A stretch of DNA of 64,000 bases. Source: Maribacter sp. GTDB lineage: Bacteria > Bacteroidota > Bacteroidia > Flavobacteriales > Flavobacteriaceae. Positions 56,124 to 63,955 of this stretch are shown piece after piece. Position numbers and translations under genes: made by a program. The first letter of the stretch is position 1; each line of letters begins with the position of its first letter. Location: assembly GCA_020629415.1 (NCBI GenBank), contig JAHDDL010000019.1:11601-75600 (forward strand). Reading direction: 5' to 3'. The notes under the pieces were generated by a model. It searched no databases. It was given only the letters and a program-made list of their open reading frames with translations, and was not told the DNA's origin.

Positions 56124-57863
56124 ATGGCAGAAAAAAAAGTAAGCATACTAACCGCTTTTAAAACAATTATATGGCCACGCAGAAAACTGGTTTTGTTGGG
56201 TTTATTGCTTATCGTAATCAGTAAAGCTGCTAGTTTTGTGGCACCGGTTTCTTTACGATACTTTTTAGATGATATCATCCCTAATAAAAACTATGACCTA
56301 TTAAAAATATTGGTTGCCGTTGTTATTTTTGCATTTTTGGTACAAGCGGTCATGTCTTTCCTACTTACTAAAGTGCTTAGCATTCAGGCACAATACATGA
56401 TTTCCGAACTTCGTGCACAGGTACAAAAACAAGTACTTTCATTACCTATTCGATTTTTTGACAACACCAAATCCGGCTCATTAGTTTCTAGAATCATGAG
56501 CGATGTGGAAGGGGTTAGAAATTTAATTGGCACCGGACTTGTACAACTTGTTGGTGGTACCATTACCGCTGTGGTGTCTCTTGTATTGTTATTGAGAATT
56601 AGCCCAATAATGACCTTATTGACTTTTGTACCTCTAATACTATTTGCATTCATTGCTCTAAAGGCATTTAAGATTATAAGACCTGTTTTTAGGGAGCGTG
56701 GTAAAATTAATGCAGAAGTAAAAGGAAGACTAACGGAAACCCTTGGTGGAATTCGCGTTATTAAAGGCTTTAACGCAGAGGTGCAAGAAAGTAAGGTTTT
56801 TGAAGAAGGGGTCGACAAGTTATACCAAAATGTAAAAAAGAGCTTAACGGCTACCGCTTTTATGACCAGTGCTTCTACCTTTTTATTGGGATTGGCCACT
56901 ACAGGGATTATGATGGGGTATGGTGGATACCAAATGATGCAGGGCGATTTGACTACGGGCGAGTATTTTGAGTTTACTTTTCTTCTTGCCCTAATGGTAG
57001 CGCCCATTGTACAAATGAGCAATATTGGAAGCCAGCTGACCGAAGCTTTGGCCGGTTTAGATCGTACCGAAGAATTGATGAACAAGGTTTCAGAGTCTGA
57101 CGAAAAAGACCGAACTATTGTGCTTTCCCAATTAAAAGGAGATATGACCTTTAAGGACGTAAGCTTTGCGTACGAGGAAGATAAAGATGTCTTGCACAAC
57201 ATTAGCTTTGAAGCTAAATCTGGTGATGTTATTGCCCTTGTAGGTAGTTCTGGATCCGGGAAGTCTACCATTGCAGGTTTAGCGGCTAGTTTTTTAAATC
57301 CGGATTCAGGAGTGATCACCATAGATGGCACGGACCTTTCAAAAGTTGACCTAACCAGTTTTAGACAATTTTTAGGCGTGGTTTTACAGGATGATTTTCT
57401 ATTTGAAGGCACTATTAGAGAGAATATTCTTTTCCCTAGACCAAATGCTTCTGAAGAGGAATTACAAGCAGCGATCAAAGCAGCCTATGTAGATGAATTT
57501 ACAGATAGATTTGAAGACGGATTGAATACCGTTATAGGGGAACGTGGCGTAAAATTATCTGGTGGTCAACGCCAGCGTATTGCCATTGCCAGAGCTGTGT
57601 TGGCAAATCCAAGAATCTTGATTTTAGATGAAGCTACCTCTAACCTCGATACGGAAAGCGAAGCTTTAATTCAAAAGAGCTTGGCCGAACTAACAAAAGG
57701 AAGAACCACATTTGTCATTGCGCACCGTTTAAGCACTATCAGAAAAGCAAATCAGATTTTAGTGATTGAAAACGGACGTATTGCTGAGCAGGGAACCCAT
57801 GAAGAACTGATTGCCAAAGAAGGCAGATACCATAATCTGTTTACGTATCAGGCTAGGATATAA
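56124..57863 (+). CDS. ABC exporter, fused permease and ATPase
   Basis: 579 residues. Residues about 20-310 are the six-helix transmembrane domain (KLVLLGLLLIVISKAASFVA at the first helix). The nucleotide-binding domain holds Walker A GSSGSGKST (near 374), Q-loop region GVVLQDDFLFEG, signature LSGGQRQRIAIARA, Walker B ILILDEATSNLD and the H-loop VIAHRLSTI. The family includes MsbA-like lipid flippases and multidrug exporters. It functions as a homodimer or with a partner; no partner lies beside it, so a homodimer is likely. The substrate is unknown. Confidence 0.95.
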   Translation: MAEKKVSILTAFKTIIWPRRKLVLLGLLLIVISKAASFVAPVSLRYFLDDIIPNKNYDLLKILVAVVIFAFLVQAVMSFLLTKVLSIQAQYMISELRAQVQKQVLSLPIRFFDNTKSGSLVSRIMSDVEGVRNLIGTGLVQLVGGTITAVVSLVLLLRISPIMTLLTFVPLILFAFIALKAFKIIRPVFRERGKINAEVKGRLTETLGGIRVIKGFNAEVQESKVFEEGVDKLYQNVKKSLTATAFMTSASTFLLGLATTGIMMGYGGYQMMQGDLTTGEYFEFTFLLALMVAPIVQMSNIGSQLTEALAGLDRTEELMNKVSESDEKDRTIVLSQLKGDMTFKDVSFAYEEDKDVLHNISFEAKSGDVIALVGSSGSGKSTIAGLAASFLNPDSGVITIDGTDLSKVDLTSFRQFLGVVLQDDFLFEGTIRENILFPRPNASEEELQAAIKAAYVDEFTDRFEDGLNTVIGERGVKLSGGQRQRIAIARAVLANPRILILDEATSNLDTESEALIQKSLAELTKGRTTFVIAHRLSTIRKANQILVIENGRIAEQGTHEELIAKEGRYHNLFTYQARI

Positions 57864-57864
57864 G

Positions 57865-57890
57865 TTGGTTGTTGGTTGTTGGTTGTTGGA
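57865..57890 (+). repeat. Heptad tandem repeat (GGTTGTT)n, copy 1
   Basis: About 3.5 units starting two bases after the ABC exporter stop codon. It has regularly spaced GG pairs, compatible with a two-tier G-quadruplex on the plus strand. The same repeat lies at 63010-63048. Confidence 0.85.
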
Positions 57891-57995
57891 AAATTAAAAT
57901 AACAGTTATTTTTGCGCAGTGCAAAAACTTAGGAACACGAATTCAGCAGATTGCTTCGTCAATCTCGATTACATCTCGTTTTCTCGGAATGAGAT

Positions 57996-58328
57996 TTATA
58001 GATCTTCTGGAGCCAACTCTACTTTGAGTCCGTCCATGTCCTCAGAGATATGCAATTGACAGCCTAAACGTGAATTATCCTTAACATTAAAAGCCTCGGA
58101 CAGCATAGCTTCTTCGTCATCGCTCATTTCCGGCAATTCGTGGTCAGATTCCACATAACACTGACAAGATGCACACATTGCCATACCTCCACAAATACCT
58201 ATGGTTCCTTCTGGCGCCAGTTCATACGAACGTACGACTTCCATAAGGTTCATGTTCATGTCTGTTGGGGCATCAACTTCATGAGATACTCCGTCACGGT
58301 CTATTATTGTAATTTTTATATCGGTCAT
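57996..58328 (-). CDS. [2Fe-2S] ferredoxin (adrenodoxin-like)
   Basis: 110 residues. The cluster ligands are in GICGGMAMCASCQCYV (pattern C-x5-C-x2-C) and SRLGCQLHI (fourth Cys). The N-terminus KITIIDRDGVSHEVDAP and the LAPEDL tail match adrenodoxin-type ferredoxins of Flavobacteria. It probably takes electrons from the reductase encoded upstream (58598-59656) and passes them to oxygenases, Fe-S assembly or P450s. The gap between the two genes holds repeats and a decayed gene. Confidence 0.93.
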   Translation of the reverse strand: MTDIKITIIDRDGVSHEVDAPTDMNMNLMEVVRSYELAPEGTIGICGGMAMCASCQCYVESDHELPEMSDDEEAMLSEAFNVKDNSRLGCQLHISEDMDGLKVELAPEDL

Positions 58329-58364
58329 TAATAGGATTTAGTAGTTAGGGTTTAGTGATCTAGT

Positions 58365-58541
58365 TTACTTTATACACTGAATTAGTACGTAAAGTATTCT
58401 AGAAATTTCATTTGACTTTTCAATTAACTCAACTGTTTTTCTAATAACAAATTGACGCTTCAAGTTTAAAGATTTTTTAGAAACTAAAACTCCTAAATCT
58501 TGTGATTTTTACCACACCTTCAAATCTTCAAAACGCTGTAT
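58365..58541 (-). pseudogene. Decayed four-helix-bundle (S23-type) gene remnant
   Basis: One minus-strand frame reads IQRFEDLKVW, a TAA (58509-58511), then KSQDLGVLVSKKS and, later in the same frame, VELIEKSNEISRILYVLIQC before a TAA at 58365-58367. The first part matches the start of four-helix-bundle proteins (FEDLKVWQKSQDL-like) and the last part matches their C-terminus (EISRMLYGLIKSL-like). A normal member has about 120 residues; here only about 59 codons remain, so the middle is deleted and an early stop is present. These proteins are linked to 23S rRNA intervening sequences in other bacteria but occur as scattered genes in Bacteroidota. Confidence 0.65.
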
Positions 58542-58560
58542 TGTAATTTCACAAAATAAC

Positions 58561-58594
58561 TATTTCACTATTTCACTAATGAACTAATTCACTT
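58561..58594 (-). repeat. Dispersed AT-rich repeat word, copy A
   Basis: On the minus strand it shares 26 of 27 bases with 63897-63923 on the plus strand (contains AGTGAATTAGTT and ATTAGTGAAATAGT). It lies between the reductase stop and the decayed four-helix-bundle gene. Confidence 0.7.
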
Positions 58595-58597
58595 ACT

Positions 58598-59656
58598 TTA
58601 TTCAATTTTCTTCACCACCGCTTTAGGCGCTTCTTTTTTTGTTCCATCAAATCCGCTTACTCCACCTACGGTAGTGTATTTCATTACATACTTCTTATCT
58701 GGATGGATTTTTTGAAAGGCGCTTTGGCACATTAGCGTTGCCTCGTGAAAACCACATAAAATCAGTTTTAGTTTACCAGGATAGGTATTGACATCTCCAA
58801 TGGCGTATATACCGGGAATATTGGTTTGGTAATCAAAGGTATCCACCTTTATTGCATTTTTTTCAATCTCCAATCCCCAATCTCCAATAGGTCCTAATTT
58901 GGGTGATAGCCCGAACAAAGGAATAAAATCATCGACCTCCAAAACAAGCTCTTCCTTAGCATCGGATATTTTTCTGATTAGAACAGATTGTAGTTCATCA
59001 TCCCCATTTAAGGCAATAATTTCAGCGGGAGTAATCAGATTAAGCTTGCCTTGATTCTTCAGTTCCTGAACCTTTTCTACAGAATCCAAAGCGCCCCTAA
59101 ACTCATTTCTTCTGTGCACCAATGTCACCTGAGCAGCTACATCTGCTAAAAATATACTCCAGTCCAATGCTGAGTCTCCACCACCTGCAATAACCACTTT
59201 CTTATCACGATACACTTCTGGATCTTTAATCATGTAAGCAACACCGTTATCTTCAAATTTTGCTAAATTATCCAACAAAGGTTTTCTAGGTTCAAAACTT
59301 CCTAACCCACCTGCAATAGCAATAACCGGGGCATTATGCTTTGTTCCCTTATTGGTAGTGACCACAAAACTACCATCTTCTAACTTTTCAATAGTTTCGG
59401 CACGTTCGCCCAAAGTAAAACCAGGTTGAAAAGATTTAATCTGCTCCATTAGATTATCCACCAAATCGCCCGCCAAAACTTCTGGAAAGCCCGGAATATC
59501 ATAAATGGGTTTTTTTGGATAAATCTCTGCACACTGACCACCAGCCTGTGGCAAGGCATCTATTAAATGACATTTAAGTTTTAGGAGTCCGGCTTCAAAA
59601 ACGGCAAAAAGACCCGTAGGTCCCGCACCAATTATTAATATATCGGTCTTAATCAT
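58598..59656 (-). CDS. Ferredoxin-NAD(P)+ reductase, thioredoxin-reductase-like type
   Basis: 352 residues. FAD motif ILIIGAGPTGLFAVFEAG at the N-terminus, NAD(P) motif KKVVIAGGGDSALDW in the middle, and GIYAIGDVNTYPGKLKLI near the end, with the family C-terminal extension. The CxxC redox pair of thioredoxin reductase is missing, as in YumC-type FNRs, so it reduces a ferredoxin rather than thioredoxin. The ferredoxin at 57996-58328 is the clear candidate partner. It lies 72 bases after the NifU-like gene. Confidence 0.92.
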   Translation of the reverse strand: MIKTDILIIGAGPTGLFAVFEAGLLKLKCHLIDALPQAGGQCAEIYPKKPIYDIPGFPEVLAGDLVDNLMEQIKSFQPGFTLGERAETIEKLEDGSFVVTTNKGTKHNAPVIAIAGGLGSFEPRKPLLDNLAKFEDNGVAYMIKDPEVYRDKKVVIAGGGDSALDWSIFLADVAAQVTLVHRRNEFRGALDSVEKVQELKNQGKLNLITPAEIIALNGDDELQSVLIRKISDAKEELVLEVDDFIPLFGLSPKLGPIGDWGLEIEKNAIKVDTFDYQTNIPGIYAIGDVNTYPGKLKLILCGFHEATLMCQSAFQKIHPDKKYVMKYTTVGGVSGFDGTKKEAPKAVVKKIE

Positions 59657-59728
59657 TACTGAGATGGTTTGTAATATTTCTCAAAATTATCATTCTATTG
59701 TTTTAAATATCATGACAATTATCAAGAT

Positions 59729-59968
59729 CTAAGCTTCTACATTAATTACATTTTGAATTTGTGGTGCGTATTTCTTAATGGTCATCTCCACACCGCTCTT
59801 TAAGGTCATTTGATTGACACTGCAACCAACACAAGCACCTTCTAAACGCACTGTAACCGTTTCTTCTTCAATAGAAATAAGACTAATGTCTCCACCATCG
59901 CTCTGTAAGAAAGGTCTAATTTCTTCCAATGCTTTTTCCACATTCACTTTTAGCTCTGTTGCAGTCAT
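59729..59968 (-). CDS. NifU C-terminal-domain Fe-S scaffold/carrier protein
   Basis: 79 residues, a stand-alone NifU-like (Nfu) domain. VEKALEEIRPFLQSDGGDIS and LEGACVGCSVNQMTLKSGV with the CxxC motif bind a [4Fe-4S] cluster between two subunits. It likely receives and hands over Fe-S clusters to target proteins. It follows the mrp gene with a two-base gap, so the pair is co-translated. Confidence 0.95.
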   Translation of the reverse strand: MTATELKVNVEKALEEIRPFLQSDGGDISLISIEEETVTVRLEGACVGCSVNQMTLKSGVEMTIKKYAPQIQNVINVEA

Positions 59969-59970
59969 AT

Positions 59971-61113
59971 CTATTTTTTATTAACCGGCGAACAACCCGC
60001 CATTGTAGTAATTTTTATTGCTTCTGTAGGTGGCATAGTCTTGTTTCTAGCAACCACCTCACTAACCACCTGCTTTGTCAATTCTTCAAATGCTTTTTCT
60101 ACAGCTGTCGCGGTTTGCAAAGCCGCAGGCCTACCAACATCACCAGCTTCGCGTATGCTCTGCACCAATGGCATTTCACCTAAAAAAGGTACATTTAAAT
60201 CTTCTGCCAGGTTCTTAGCGCCTTCTTTACCAAAAATATAATATTTGTTTTCTGGCAACTCTGCAGGTGTAAAATATGCCATATTCTCCACGATTCCTAA
60301 AACAGGAACATTTATAGAATCTTGCTGAAACATGGCTACACCTTTTCTAGCATCTGCCAAGGCAACCTCTTGTGGTGTACTTACTACAACAGCGCCTGTA
60401 ACCGGCAAAGATTGCATGATACTTAAATGAATATCACCAGTACCCGGTGGTAAATCGATCAGCATAAAATCCAACTCGCCCCAATGTGCATCAAAAATCA
60501 TTTGGTTCAATGCTTTTGACGCCATAGGCCCTCTCCATATAACCGCTTGGTCACGTTGGGTAAAAAACCCAATGGACAATAATTTTACTCCGTAATTCTC
60601 TACCGGCTTCATTTTAGATTTACCCTCTACGTTTACCGCCAATGGTTTCTCATTGGCAACGTCGAACATAATAGGCATTGAAGGACCATATATATCAGCA
60701 TCTAAAAGACCTACTTTAAAGCCCATTTTTGCCAAGGTAACCGCAAGGTTGGCCGTTACCGTAGATTTACCCACACCTCCTTTACCAGAGGCTACAGCGA
60801 TAATATTATTAATACCAGGTATAGGCTTGCCTTTAATTTCGTTCACCTTTGGTTTTGCCGCAGGTGCTTCTACCTTAATATTGATCTTAATCTTAGCTTT
60901 TTCATACACCTCTCTATGGATGACTTTTAAAATCTCCACTTCGGTCTTTTTGCGTGCTTGTAAACTTGGGTTGGAAATGGTAATATCTACCTCTACCTCA
61001 TCACCAAAAATTTGAATATTGGTTACCGCACCACTTTCTACCATGTTTTTGCCTTCCCCGGGAACCGTAATATGCTCCAAAGCCTTTAAAACATCCTTCT
61101 TATCTATCTTCAT
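59971..61113 (-). CDS. mrp: Mrp/NBP35-family P-loop Fe-S carrier
   Basis: 380 residues. Residues 1-85 are a MIP18/DUF59-type domain. The deviant Walker A is ASGKGGVGKSTVTANLAV (near 113), followed by LLDADIYGPSMP and DLPPGTGDIHLS. In E. coli Mrp the segment after GIVENM holds a CxxC cluster site. Here it reads AYFTPAELPENKYYIFG with no cysteine, leaving only one Cys close to the C-terminus (AGCSPVNKK). This variant may be normal for Bacteroidota, but it means that cluster binding cannot follow the E. coli scheme exactly. Upstream of nifU-like gene in the same operon. Confidence 0.93.
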   Translation of the reverse strand: MKIDKKDVLKALEHITVPGEGKNMVESGAVTNIQIFGDEVEVDITISNPSLQARKKTEVEILKVIHREVYEKAKIKINIKVEAPAAKPKVNEIKGKPIPGINNIIAVASGKGGVGKSTVTANLAVTLAKMGFKVGLLDADIYGPSMPIMFDVANEKPLAVNVEGKSKMKPVENYGVKLLSIGFFTQRDQAVIWRGPMASKALNQMIFDAHWGELDFMLIDLPPGTGDIHLSIMQSLPVTGAVVVSTPQEVALADARKGVAMFQQDSINVPVLGIVENMAYFTPAELPENKYYIFGKEGAKNLAEDLNVPFLGEMPLVQSIREAGDVGRPAALQTATAVEKAFEELTKQVVSEVVARNKTMPPTEAIKITTMAGCSPVNKK

Positions 61114-61155
61114 TGTATAAATTCATTCAAAACCTGCCCATTGACAAGTAGTTTA

Positions 61156-61163
61156 CAAAGATA
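61156..61163 (-). promoter_or_regulatory. Candidate -7 box for the mrp operon
   Basis: TATCTTTG on the minus strand fits TAnnTTTG and lies 43 bases upstream of the mrp ATG. No clear TTTG -33 partner is visible. Confidence 0.4.
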
Positions 61164-61326
61164 ATCCTTAGTTATCAGATTAGGAAGCTAGCGTATTGAA
61201 AATGAAGATGCCATTATAAACAGATCCTCTTATTCATAGATATTCAATTCACATTTTTTTATGATTAGGCAATTCACATAAATTTTTCAAAAGACGTACA
61301 TTAGAATCTTCTTAAAACTTTACAAC

Positions 61327-63003
61327 ATGTACCAACCTACCAAAAAAACTCTCCTACTTTCATTTCATAGTCTACTTTTTTGCCTTTTCATTACTTCATG
61401 CTCCAGTTCTCATACTGATTTTACAAAAAAAGATGTAAAGCGCTCTCAAAAACTAATCGGGCTTGATTTTGACAAGAAATATATAGACACCTTATATCCC
61501 TATTTACAGCGAAATAAAAAAGGATTTGATTCCCTTAGAAAATACACTCTGGATTACGATGTGGTACCTGCGGTTAGATTTGACCCATTACCAATGAATT
61601 TTACGCCAAAACCACAATCTGGGTTTCCAGAATGGGAAATTCCGAATAACATTGACATACCAGAAAATAAAGCTGATCTAGCTTTTTATTCGATACCTCA
61701 ACTAGCATCCCTAATTAAAAACAAAAAAATTAGCTCGCTAGAATTGACCCAATTTTTTATTGAACGCTTAAAAAAATATAACGACATCTTGCAGTGTACC
61801 ATAACCATAACCGAAGAGATGGCACTGGAACAAGCTAAAACCATGGATGCCGAACTTGCTAACGGAAAATATCGTGGAATTCTTCATGGTATACCTTATG
61901 GTGTAAAAGATTTAATGGCAGTAGAAGGGTACAAAACTACGTGGGGCGCAGCACCTTACCGCGACCAACAAATTGATATGACCGCCACGGTGGTGCAAAA
62001 GTTACAGGATGCAGGTGGCATTTTAGTAGCCAAGTTAGTTTCTGGTTCATTGGCACGTGGTGATGTTTGGTTCGACGGAAAAACAAAAAATCCTTGGGAT
62101 ACGACACAAGGAGCATCAGGTTCTTCCGCGGGCTCAGGATCGGCAACCTCAGCGGGACTAGTACCTTATTCTTTAGGAACTGAAACCCTTGGCTCTATAT
62201 TATCACCAAGTACCAGAAACGGAATTACCGGTTTACGCCCTACTTACGGTAGAGTAAGCAGACATGGTGTAATGAGTTTAAGCTGGTCTATGGACAAGGT
62301 TGGCCCTATGACTAGAAGTGCTGAGGACTGCGCTATTGTTTACAGCGTAATTACAGGCAAGGACCCTAAAGATGGTATGACAACGGATTTCCCTGATGGA
62401 TTTGAACCCAACAAAGACTACAAGTCTCTTAAAGTTGCCTATTTAAAAAATGACATTGAAAAAGACTCTTCACTTAGCAAAGAAAATTTAGATAATGCCG
62501 TGAAGAAATTTGAAGATATGGGCATTTCCTTACACGCTGTAAAACTACCTAAAGATGTGCCCTACAATAGTTTTGATATCATTTTAAGAGCAGAAGCGGG
62601 TGCATTTTTCGATGATATGGTCAGAGCTGAAAAAGTGGATAAAATGGTAGAACAACACCAACGTTCTAGAGCAAATTCATTACGCCAGGCACGCTTTATA
62701 CCCGCAGTGGAATATATACAAGCCAACAGACAAAGACAGGTACTTATTGAAAAAATGCAGGCCGTTATGAAAGATTATGATGTACTTATTTCACCAAGTT
62801 CCGGCAACAGACTTTCAATTATTACAAACCTTACCGGTCATCCGGCAATTTCCATTCCTACTGGGTTAGATGAAAAAAGGCACCCTACCAGTATCACGCT
62901 AATTAGCAACTTGTATGACGAAGCCAGTATTCTTTTATTAGCAAAAGCATTTCAAGACCAAACGGATTTTGATGAAATGCATCCTGAAGGATATACGGAT
63001 TAG
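61327..63003 (+). CDS. Amidase-signature-family lipoprotein
   Basis: 558 residues with a lipoprotein signal (LLFCLFITSCSSSH, C25). The Ser-cisSer-Lys amidase triad is visible: GIPYGVKDLMAV (Lys), GASGSSAGSGSA (cis-Ser) and GTETLGSILSPSTRNG (nucleophile Ser). VSRHGVMSLSWSMDKVGPMT and SAEDCAIVYS complete the signature. It hydrolyses amides, perhaps of peptides or aryl compounds; being a lipoprotein rather than part of GatCAB, it acts in the periplasm or outer membrane. N-terminal 100 residues are an extra region seen in Bacteroidota members. Confidence 0.93.
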   Translation: MYQPTKKTLLLSFHSLLFCLFITSCSSSHTDFTKKDVKRSQKLIGLDFDKKYIDTLYPYLQRNKKGFDSLRKYTLDYDVVPAVRFDPLPMNFTPKPQSGFPEWEIPNNIDIPENKADLAFYSIPQLASLIKNKKISSLELTQFFIERLKKYNDILQCTITITEEMALEQAKTMDAELANGKYRGILHGIPYGVKDLMAVEGYKTTWGAAPYRDQQIDMTATVVQKLQDAGGILVAKLVSGSLARGDVWFDGKTKNPWDTTQGASGSSAGSGSATSAGLVPYSLGTETLGSILSPSTRNGITGLRPTYGRVSRHGVMSLSWSMDKVGPMTRSAEDCAIVYSVITGKDPKDGMTTDFPDGFEPNKDYKSLKVAYLKNDIEKDSSLSKENLDNAVKKFEDMGISLHAVKLPKDVPYNSFDIILRAEAGAFFDDMVRAEKVDKMVEQHQRSRANSLRQARFIPAVEYIQANRQRQVLIEKMQAVMKDYDVLISPSSGNRLSIITNLTGHPAISIPTGLDEKRHPTSITLISNLYDEASILLLAKAFQDQTDFDEMHPEGYTD

Positions 63004-63009
63004 TGGTTC

Positions 63010-63048
63010 GTTGGTTGTTGGTTGTTGGTTGTTGGTTGTTGGTTGTTA
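63010..63048 (+). repeat. Heptad tandem repeat (GGTTGTT)n, copy 2
   Basis: Five to six heptads, starting seven bases after the amidase stop. Same unit and same position relative to a stop as the copy at 57865-57890. Confidence 0.85.
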
Positions 63049-63094
63049 GAAAACTATCATTTTCAATTAAGTCGACAACTATTCGTTTTCAAAA

Positions 63095-63148
63095 GGTTCT
63101 CGATACACCCCTTTTTCAATGAAAAATTGAATATGGGGCACTCGAACC
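63095..63148. repeat. Palindromic dispersed-repeat-like element
   Basis: Imperfect arms: left 63095-63120 (GGTTC, GA, CCCC, TTCAAT in order) and right 63126-63148 (ATTGAA, GGGG, TCGAACC). The structure with a short A-rich loop resembles small non-autonomous palindromic elements. It stands between the heptad repeat and the 17-base word at 63181. Confidence 0.6.
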
Positions 63149-63180
63149 GACATTCGCAAATTACATTATAACTTAACGTT

Positions 63181-63197
63181 TCTCGACTGCGCTTGAA
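63181..63197 (+). repeat. Dispersed 17-bp word, copy 2
   Basis: TCTCGACTGCGCTTGAA, identical to 56062-56078 except C to T at position 14. Same orientation. Confidence 0.6.
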
Positions 63198-63221
63198 ATG
63201 TCTTTTTATATATTTCAAAAA

Positions 63222-63887
63222 CTAAATCTGTCTGCCGTCTAAAAGATTGATAATTCTTGAACCATACTCGGCATTCTTTTCCGAGTGCGTTACTTGAATA
63301 ATGGTGACGCCTTCTTCTTCATTAAGCTTCTTAAAAAGCTGCATAATTTCTTCGCTTTGTTGAGAGTTTAGGTTGCCTGTTGGCTCATCTGCCAGTATCA
63401 ATTTAGGGTTTGCTATTAATGCTCTAGCCACACCAACCAATTGTTGCTGACCACCACTTAACTGTGTTGGGAACAAATCTTTTTTACCTACAATATTGAA
63501 TCTATCCAACATATCTGCTACCAGTGCCTTTCTTTCAGAGCCCTTTATTTTCTTATACAATAAGGGCATTTCTAAATTTTCCTGTACCGTAAGATCATCT
63601 AACAAATGGTATGACTGAAACACAAAACCTATATATTCTTTATACAGATTAGAACGGTATTTTTCTTTTAAGGTATGTACAGATTCGTTCAAGAAATCAT
63701 ACTCTCCTTCATCAAACGTATCTAGCATACCTATAACATTCAATAATGTAGATTTCCCTGAACCGGACGGACCCATAATTGAAATGAATTCGCCTTCCTG
63801 TACTTCTAAATTAATATCCTTTAGCAAAAACACGCGTTGACCGCCTTGCTGTACCCATTTGAAAATATTTCTTAATTGTAATAACAT
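63222..63887 (-). CDS. ABC transporter ATPase of MacB/LolD type
   Basis: 221 residues. Walker A GPSGSGKSTLLNVIG, Q-loop VFQSYHLLDDLTV, signature LSGGQQQLVGVARAL, Walker B LILADEPTGNLN and H-loop VTHSEKNAEYG. The family couples ATP to an FtsX-like permease for lipoprotein or peptide export, and a permease C-terminus lies 68 bases upstream in the same orientation. Two positions differ from consensus: Leu in place of Arg after GGQQQ, and Asn in place of Asp in the D-loop (GNLNS). Confidence 0.93.
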   Translation of the reverse strand: MLLQLRNIFKWVQQGGQRVFLLKDINLEVQEGEFISIMGPSGSGKSTLLNVIGMLDTFDEGEYDFLNESVHTLKEKYRSNLYKEYIGFVFQSYHLLDDLTVQENLEMPLLYKKIKGSERKALVADMLDRFNIVGKKDLFPTQLSGGQQQLVGVARALIANPKLILADEPTGNLNSQQSEEIMQLFKKLNEEEGVTIIQVTHSEKNAEYGSRIINLLDGRQI

Positions 63888-63895
63888 CTTTCTTG

Positions 63896-63930
63896 TAGTG
63901 AATTAGTTGATTAGTGAAATAGTAAGTTAG
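63896..63930 (+). repeat. Dispersed AT-rich repeat word, copy B
   Basis: Matches the minus strand of 58561-58594 at 26 of 27 bases. Lies in the short space between the ABC ATPase and the permease gene. Confidence 0.7.
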
Positions 63931-63955
63931 TGGTTGATGGTTAAAATCATAATTA

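Noticed and set aside
56384..57478. A 364-codon open frame antisense to the ABC exporter
   Set aside because: It lies wholly inside a clear exporter gene, has no recognisable domain and an amino-acid composition typical of a reverse-strand shadow.
57909..57927. TTTTTGC / GCAAAAA inverted repeat as a bidirectional terminator
   Set aside because: Only two G-C pairs in the stem and no T-run after it on either strand.
57949..57995. GATTGCTTCGTC...CTCGGAATGAG stretch as a functional site
   Set aside because: It looks like a scattered flavobacterial repeat word known to me from other genomes, but only one copy is in this window, so no claim is made.
60653..61015. A 120-codon plus-strand open frame over the mrp gene
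   Set aside because: Fully inside mrp, no domain, shadow of codon bias.
63010..63048. Heptad tandem as a CRISPR array
   Set aside because: Unit of seven bases, no spacers, no cas genes.
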